Source: Cloeon dipterum (lineage: Eukaryota; Arthropoda; Insecta; Ephemeroptera; Baetidae). From it: DNA of 64,000 bases. The translations under genes and the position numbers were made by a program. This document shows positions 59,563-64,000 of this stretch, piece after piece; position 1 is the first letter of the stretch, and each line of letters begins with the position of its first letter. The stretch is from assembly GCF_949628265.1 (NCBI RefSeq), contig NC_088788.1:8370001-8434000 (forward strand), written 5' to 3'. The notes beneath the pieces are model-generated. The model did no database searches. It was not told where the DNA came from and was given only the letters and a program-made list of their open reading frames with translations.

Positions 59563-61378
59563 TTACACAACGCACAGAGTCCAAGAAAAGACGTCCGTCG
59601 TTTTTGCGTATGAAAGGGTGCCGGTACTGATATCCATACTGATAGCGTCGTATCCGGGACCAGGCAGGGTCGGATTGGCCGCCGTGAAGTCCTTCAAGTA
59701 GAAAGATGAGTTCTCAGTGCACCAGCGCGGATTTACAATGCTGCCGGTGATGCTGGCCGCCACCCAGGTCGGTCCAGAGCCTATTGAAATTTTATCACAA
59801 TTCGCACGAATTCACTATTTCAGGTCAATTTAGTTTACTGAAGTGGTTTTTCAGGCAATCAACTTGACTTTGGTCGGTGAACGAGGCCAGCTTCATACCG
59901 TACTGGCAGCAGTTTGAGTAAGCAGTGGCTAAATTCGCCTGTGAACTCATCAAGTCAGTTTTTGAAATCAAATAATTTTTACAAAATTTTACTGCGATAT
60001 CGCTGTGAACGTATTTCTTGTTGCAAAGGATAATCGCGTAGCCAGATGTCAGCTTGACCCCGTTTGAAGAGACGGCTGCGAATTAATTACAATTTTATAA
60101 TGAGTATGTCCAAATCATTTTGATGTTCGGCATACTGTTGAAAGTGTTAACTTCATTCCACAAGGCTTGCTGAAATGTTAATAATTTTAATTAATAGAAT
60201 ATGGAAGGCGGAGAGGCCATTTTTACATCTACGGTGCAGCTGACGGCTGGGCACGACGCCTGATCAGACAGAAAAGAAAATAGTTGCAAAGATTTAAAAT
60301 TGTATTTTGTGGCTTAAAACTCACAGTGGTTGTCGTTGGAGTGGTTGTAGTTGTAGTTACGGTTGTTGTAGTTGATACCGTCGTGGAAGTTGAGGTCGAA
60401 GTTGATGTGGATGTTGAAGTTGGTCTTGTAGTTGTAGTTGAAGTTGTAGTTGTGGTTGAAGTTGTAGTTGTGGTTGAAGTTGATGTTGACGTAGAAGTTG
60501 AGGTCGACGTTGATGTAGAAGTTGACGTTGAGGTCGACGTTGATGTTGACGTAGAAGTTGATGTTGAAGTCGACGTTGATGTTGATGTGGCAGTTGGGGT
60601 TGAAGAAGTTGACGTTTCTGTGAAATTGATTTATGACTTCTTAATAAATTTCAAATTATTAAGAGATTTAAAAAACGAAAAACATTAATTTATGACGTTT
60701 ATCGATTTTTGGTGCAGCTAGAACAATATTTTGCAAACCCAAAGAGCTTGTCTCCGCTTCGGTGGATGCCGAAGTACGCAGGGTAGTCAGCAGGACTACC
60801 GTGACTTTGCTCGCGGTCGTGACGCTCAGCGTCGCGTTTGAGACTTGGCATTTTGTGTTGCCGCAGCACTTAATGATGATTTGCCTTCGTTTGGGCTTTT
60901 CCAGAATCAGAGCTTGCCCATTGCCAAGCACTATGAACTTCGATCATTTATTGAGTCCTAATTAATTGTTGGTCACTTACACCCTGTCAGTTTGATGGCG
61001 TTTTGTGATTTCCGGCTCTCACGGGTTGCATTTTCCTATTGAACGATTTGAAAGTGATGCATGCTCACAAATATCAATAAAATATTTCTTGAAGACCTGA
61101 GCAGTTAAATAATAGCAACCATCATTGTTCCTCGAGTCAAATTGTCAATTTGATATTAAATTTATTAGAAATATTAGCATGAAATAATCAGAAAAAAACA
61201 ATTTAATGCTGATATTGTTGTATAATCATTTTTGATCATCTAAATATTATTAAAATTGGTGTATTTTAACCTTTTGGACGGCGAGTAACGATGGGTAGAA
61301 TGTGCAAAGGATTAAGAGCGCTGTGAGCAAAGTTCTAAAGGAGCATGGGGACGAGCCGCACAAAAGAAAGTTTATCAT
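59563..61378 (-). CDS. L6: secreted mucin-type C-type lectin-like protein (371 aa, fully assembled)
   Basis: Exons on the minus strand: 61378-61271, 61035-60981, 60930-60739, 60617-60325, 60259-60227, 60169-60136, 60075-59993, 59938-59839, 59780-59563, giving 1116 nt in one frame. Exon 1 encodes a signal peptide (LLTALLILCTFYPSLLA). Exon 3 carries KRRQIIIKCCGNTKC. Exon 4 is a Thr/Ser-rich mucin-like stretch of about 95 residues dominated by (TS)n. Exons 5-9 form the lectin-like domain: SCPAVSCTVD, GYAIILCNKKYVHS, the CCQYGMKLASF helix, TWVAASITG, RWCTENSS and terminal WTLC. There is no EPN/QPD triplet, so calcium-dependent sugar binding is not supported. Its 5' half is duplicated in L2. Confidence 0.85.
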
Positions 61379-61887
61379 CCTTCTAAATTGGAAGAAAATT
61401 TAAACTAAAAATGTGAAAACTTTCGAGCAAACTCACTGCATATTGGTAAATTGGCTCTGTCACGACAAAAGTGAGTGCTTGTTGCCCGCATCGGCCGCAT
61501 TGATGGGACGTCGAGCGGAAACTGCGCACCGCGAACCCACAAAATCCAGTAGGACACACACACACGGTAAAACTGAGCCGTTCTAATTTCCAATAAACAA
61601 GGGCGGATGTTCTGGCACGGAGTGAAGGGCCCGCCATTTGCTAACCTCAAACATTGCTATGCAACTTACCAGGTGGTCAAAAATATTAAAAAAAATTAAA
61701 ATAAAAAATTCCAAGTTCCTGATGCCTTTCTTTTTAATTAATTTATGGGGGTTAGTTGGATCAATTAAAATTAGACAAATTGTACCTTCAGATTAAGCAA
61801 AGACGATCTCAGTTTATCGATTAGATAAGATAGCAGAGTCGTTCCACGCTGTCATAGTGTGTTGCTCTTGTTATTGTGCGCGAGGTG
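61379..61887. other. Intergenic region between L6 and the UDP-glycosyltransferase
   Basis: The two genes diverge, so both promoters should lie here. The block at about 61380-61700 is paralogous to 45670-46005 upstream of L2, so both lectins may share upstream control sequence. On the plus strand, TTAGATAAGATAGCAGAGTC near 61822 precedes the glycosyltransferase start, but I see no clear TATA box. Confidence 0.4.
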
Positions 61888-63717
61888 ATGCAAAATCCGG
61901 TGCTGCTGGCCGTACTTTTGGCCGCTGCGGCCTGCGGGGCGGCGGCCGAGCGCATCCTGGCCGTCTTCCCCTCCTCCTCGCCCAGCCAGGTCAACGTCTT
62001 CACCGCCCTGACCAAGGAGCTGGCCCGCAGGGGACACCAGGTCACCAATAATTTCACATTTAATTCACTTAAAAGAAAATTAAATTTTTCATATATTAGG
62101 TGACGGTTTTGAGTCCATTTCCGCAGAAGGCAGCGCCGCCAGGTTACATCGACTTCGATCTAATGCACGGGCCGGTCGCCGAGTTCAAAAATTCGCTGGC
62201 AAACGAGGGGCCCGTGCTCTACTCGCCGGAGCCCAGGCACTTTTTCCACACGGCCCTGCACCTGTGGCGCGTCTCCGTCGGACTCACGCACGCCGTCATG
62301 ACTTCTCCCCAGGTGTGTTTTAGAATATTTCTGTTAAATGTGGTATTTAAAGAGTTATTGAATTTGAAAATTATAAGCACCAGCTAATTGCAGATTTAAA
62401 ACTGCTACCAAGTTTTTGCGAATGCGTAATTAAATATTTGAATAAAATAAAAAAATAAAATCGTGGAATCTAAAATAATCCAATTGAATATTTTTATTGA
62501 ACAATTTTTTTTAAATTTGTTAAAAGTGATATATTTGAAATTAGGGTGATTTTTATTACTAATTCTTTGTCTATGGGTAGGACTTTAAATATACATTTAA
62601 TATGTATTTAGAACAAAATTTAAAACAATATTTGAAGACATTTGTAATGACCTATTTTTTAACCAATAAACATCCCTATTCCATGAACATTTAAATATAT
62701 TTTTATAGAAATAAAATTTTAGTATTTTTCATCCTACAATTTTTGCGTCAGGTGAAGGACGTGATGAAGAACAAGGGCGGCTACGACCTGGTGATCGCCG
62801 AGCACTTTCTGCACGAGGCGCTGCACGGTCTGGCCTGGTACTTCGAGGTGCCGCTGGTGCTGTTCGCACCCTCCGACCTGGTGCCCCTTCCCTCGGGCGT
62901 GGCACCTCTTTCCTACGTGCCGCACCCCCTACTCGCCCTCAACAAGCCCATGAGCTTCACCGACAGATTGGTCAACGTGCTGGCCAACGCTTTCTGGACC
63001 CTGGGATACAATTATTACTATCTGCCACAGCAGGACGCCATCAGCAAAGAGGTTAAAATTATGAAGAGCAGATTTTTTTCAATTTAAATTTGTATTTCAT
63101 ATTTAATTATTATTGAAGCAGTTAATGTCTAATGGACAGGGAAACAAAGGAAGCATTTAAATTAATTCAGTAATAGCATTATATTTTACTCTCTCTCTTT
63201 AAAAAAAAATTAGAATATATTAAAATGAAATATTATAAATTAAAATAGTTTCTTAAGAACAAGAATTCAAATTAAAATATAAATACAAATAAAAATAACC
63301 CAAATTTATATAATTTTCTATTTATGTTGTTTTACTAGGTTTTTGGTAACGAGGCGCCTAGCGTTTGGGAAACGGAGCCGTGGCTGGTTCTCCTAAATTC
63401 CGATCCAGCGTTAAACGGGCCGGTGCCCCGCATGCCCTGGGAGGTGGAGGTGGGCGGGCTGCACGTCCGGTCGACGCCGTGGCCGCTGCCGGACGAGCTG
63501 CAGGCCTTCCTGGATGGCGCCGACGCTGGCCTCATCTACTTCTCGTTCGGCAGCAGCCTCAGGTGCTCGCAGATGCCGCCGGCCCTGAGACAGGTTTTTG
63601 TTGACGCATTTAGAGCGTTGCCGCAGCGCGTCGTCTGGGTCTACGACGAAGACGAACTGCAGGGCAAGCCGGAAAACGTGTTCATCGCCAAGTGGGTCCA
63701 CCAGCAGGAGGTGCTAG
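61888..63717 (+). CDS. UDP-glycosyltransferase, N-terminal part (gene runs past window end)
   Basis: Exons 61888-62040, 62100-62312, 62752-63051 and 63339-63717 join in frame. The start at 61888 gives a clear signal peptide (MQNPVLLAVLLAAAACGAA). Family features: RILAVFP and the RRGHQVTVLSPFP block typical of the acceptor-binding N-terminal domain, the DLVIAEHF segment, SPVP-like NGPVPRMPWEVEVGGLHV, and LIYFSFGSSL at the start of the UDP-sugar-binding domain. The frame ends at KWVHQQEVL, matching the WxPQxxVL region of the UGT signature. The HGG part and the C-terminal membrane anchor must lie beyond 64000. These enzymes add sugars to small lipophilic compounds in the ER lumen; the substrate is unknown. 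The first donor (CAG|GTCACC) is weak. Confidence 0.88.
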
Positions 63718-64000
63718 GTTGGCAAAATGGTTTTCTTTTTTTAAATGGGACGTAGAACAGAGAAAACAGTTTTGGCTCATTCTAACTACATTACTGAAAA
63801 TCACACCGCCGTTTTTTTTAAACACAGTATTTTTTGATCTCGTAAAAAACGGTGTATATGCATCGAATTCCTCTCTATCAACTTGACACCAAATTAAAGG
63901 TTATTGGTCAAGTAAAAAGGTAATTCTGGGTATTTACTTGAAAATTTCAGTTGTTTTTTGTGCTCTTTAAAAAAACAGCATTATTTTTAATTAAATTAAA
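63718..64000 (+). other. Probable intron of the UDP-glycosyltransferase
   Basis: Begins with GT after the fourth exon in phase 1 and remains AT-rich to the window end; no acceptor followed by UGT coding sequence is visible. Confidence 0.5.

Overview
This is a window of animal nuclear DNA, most likely from an insect or another arthropod. Genes have many short introns with GT-AG borders. Coding exons are fairly GC-rich inside AT-rich introns and spacers. The recognisable families (caspase, acyl-CoA delta-9 desaturase, mucin-type C-type lectins, UDP-glycosyltransferase) and the many foldback repeats fit an insect. I cannot place the order from the sequence. There are no operons or prokaryotic signals.

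Region 1 (1-33 kb) holds a family of at least four related genes that I call Cpn-A to Cpn-D. Cpn-B (10.5-16.7 kb, +), Cpn-C (19.25-22.96 kb, -) and Cpn-D (28.8-32.6 kb, +) can each be assembled into nine or so exons whose phases all agree, giving proteins of about 931, 899 and 910 residues. Cpn-A is present only as its last exon (56-1479); the rest lies left of the window. Near 4.0-5.5 kb is a decayed copy of the 5' end. Each complete protein has, in order: a short N-terminus with no CARD or DED, a full caspase domain with catalytic His and Cys (THG, ACRG), a second caspase-like domain that has lost both catalytic residues, a linker, and a P-loop NTPase of STAND/NACHT type. I regard this active caspase - pseudocaspase - NTPase fusion as the most interesting system here. 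It reads like an apoptosome or inflammasome compressed into one polypeptide, but the function is inference.

The spaces between these genes are filled with non-coding foldback elements. One is a 1.32-kb inverted repeat (6430-7750, apparent 4-bp target duplication). Another is a 3.66-kb inverted repeat (23641-27301, TA flanks) whose arm tips carry ~90-bp tandem repeats built around a GC-only palindrome. Smaller MITE-like elements and a dispersed SINE-like repeat are also present.

Region 2 (about 34.8-48 kb) holds a four-exon delta-9 acyl-CoA desaturase (+, 368 aa, three histidine boxes). A C-type lectin gene, L1, is nested on the opposite strand in its second coding intron. A tandem duplication of this locus left a second copy with only desaturase exons 3 and 4 (one with an 8-nt frameshifting deletion). 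It also left a lectin gene, L2, that appears chimeric: its 3' half comes from the L1 copy and its 5' half matches L6, 16 kb away.

Region 3 (49-61.4 kb) is a minus-strand tandem array of four more secreted mucin-CTLD lectin genes, L3 to L6, with relic lectin exons between them. L6 was assembled exon by exon (371 aa) and shows the family layout: signal peptide, a short basic/CC segment, a Thr/Ser mucin-like repeat, and a C-type-lectin-like domain. Region 4 (61.9 kb to the end) is the 5' part of a UDP-glycosyltransferase gene (+) that runs off the window. The lectin cluster and the caspase-NTPase cluster could both belong to defence at the organism's surfaces, but nothing in the sequence proves this.
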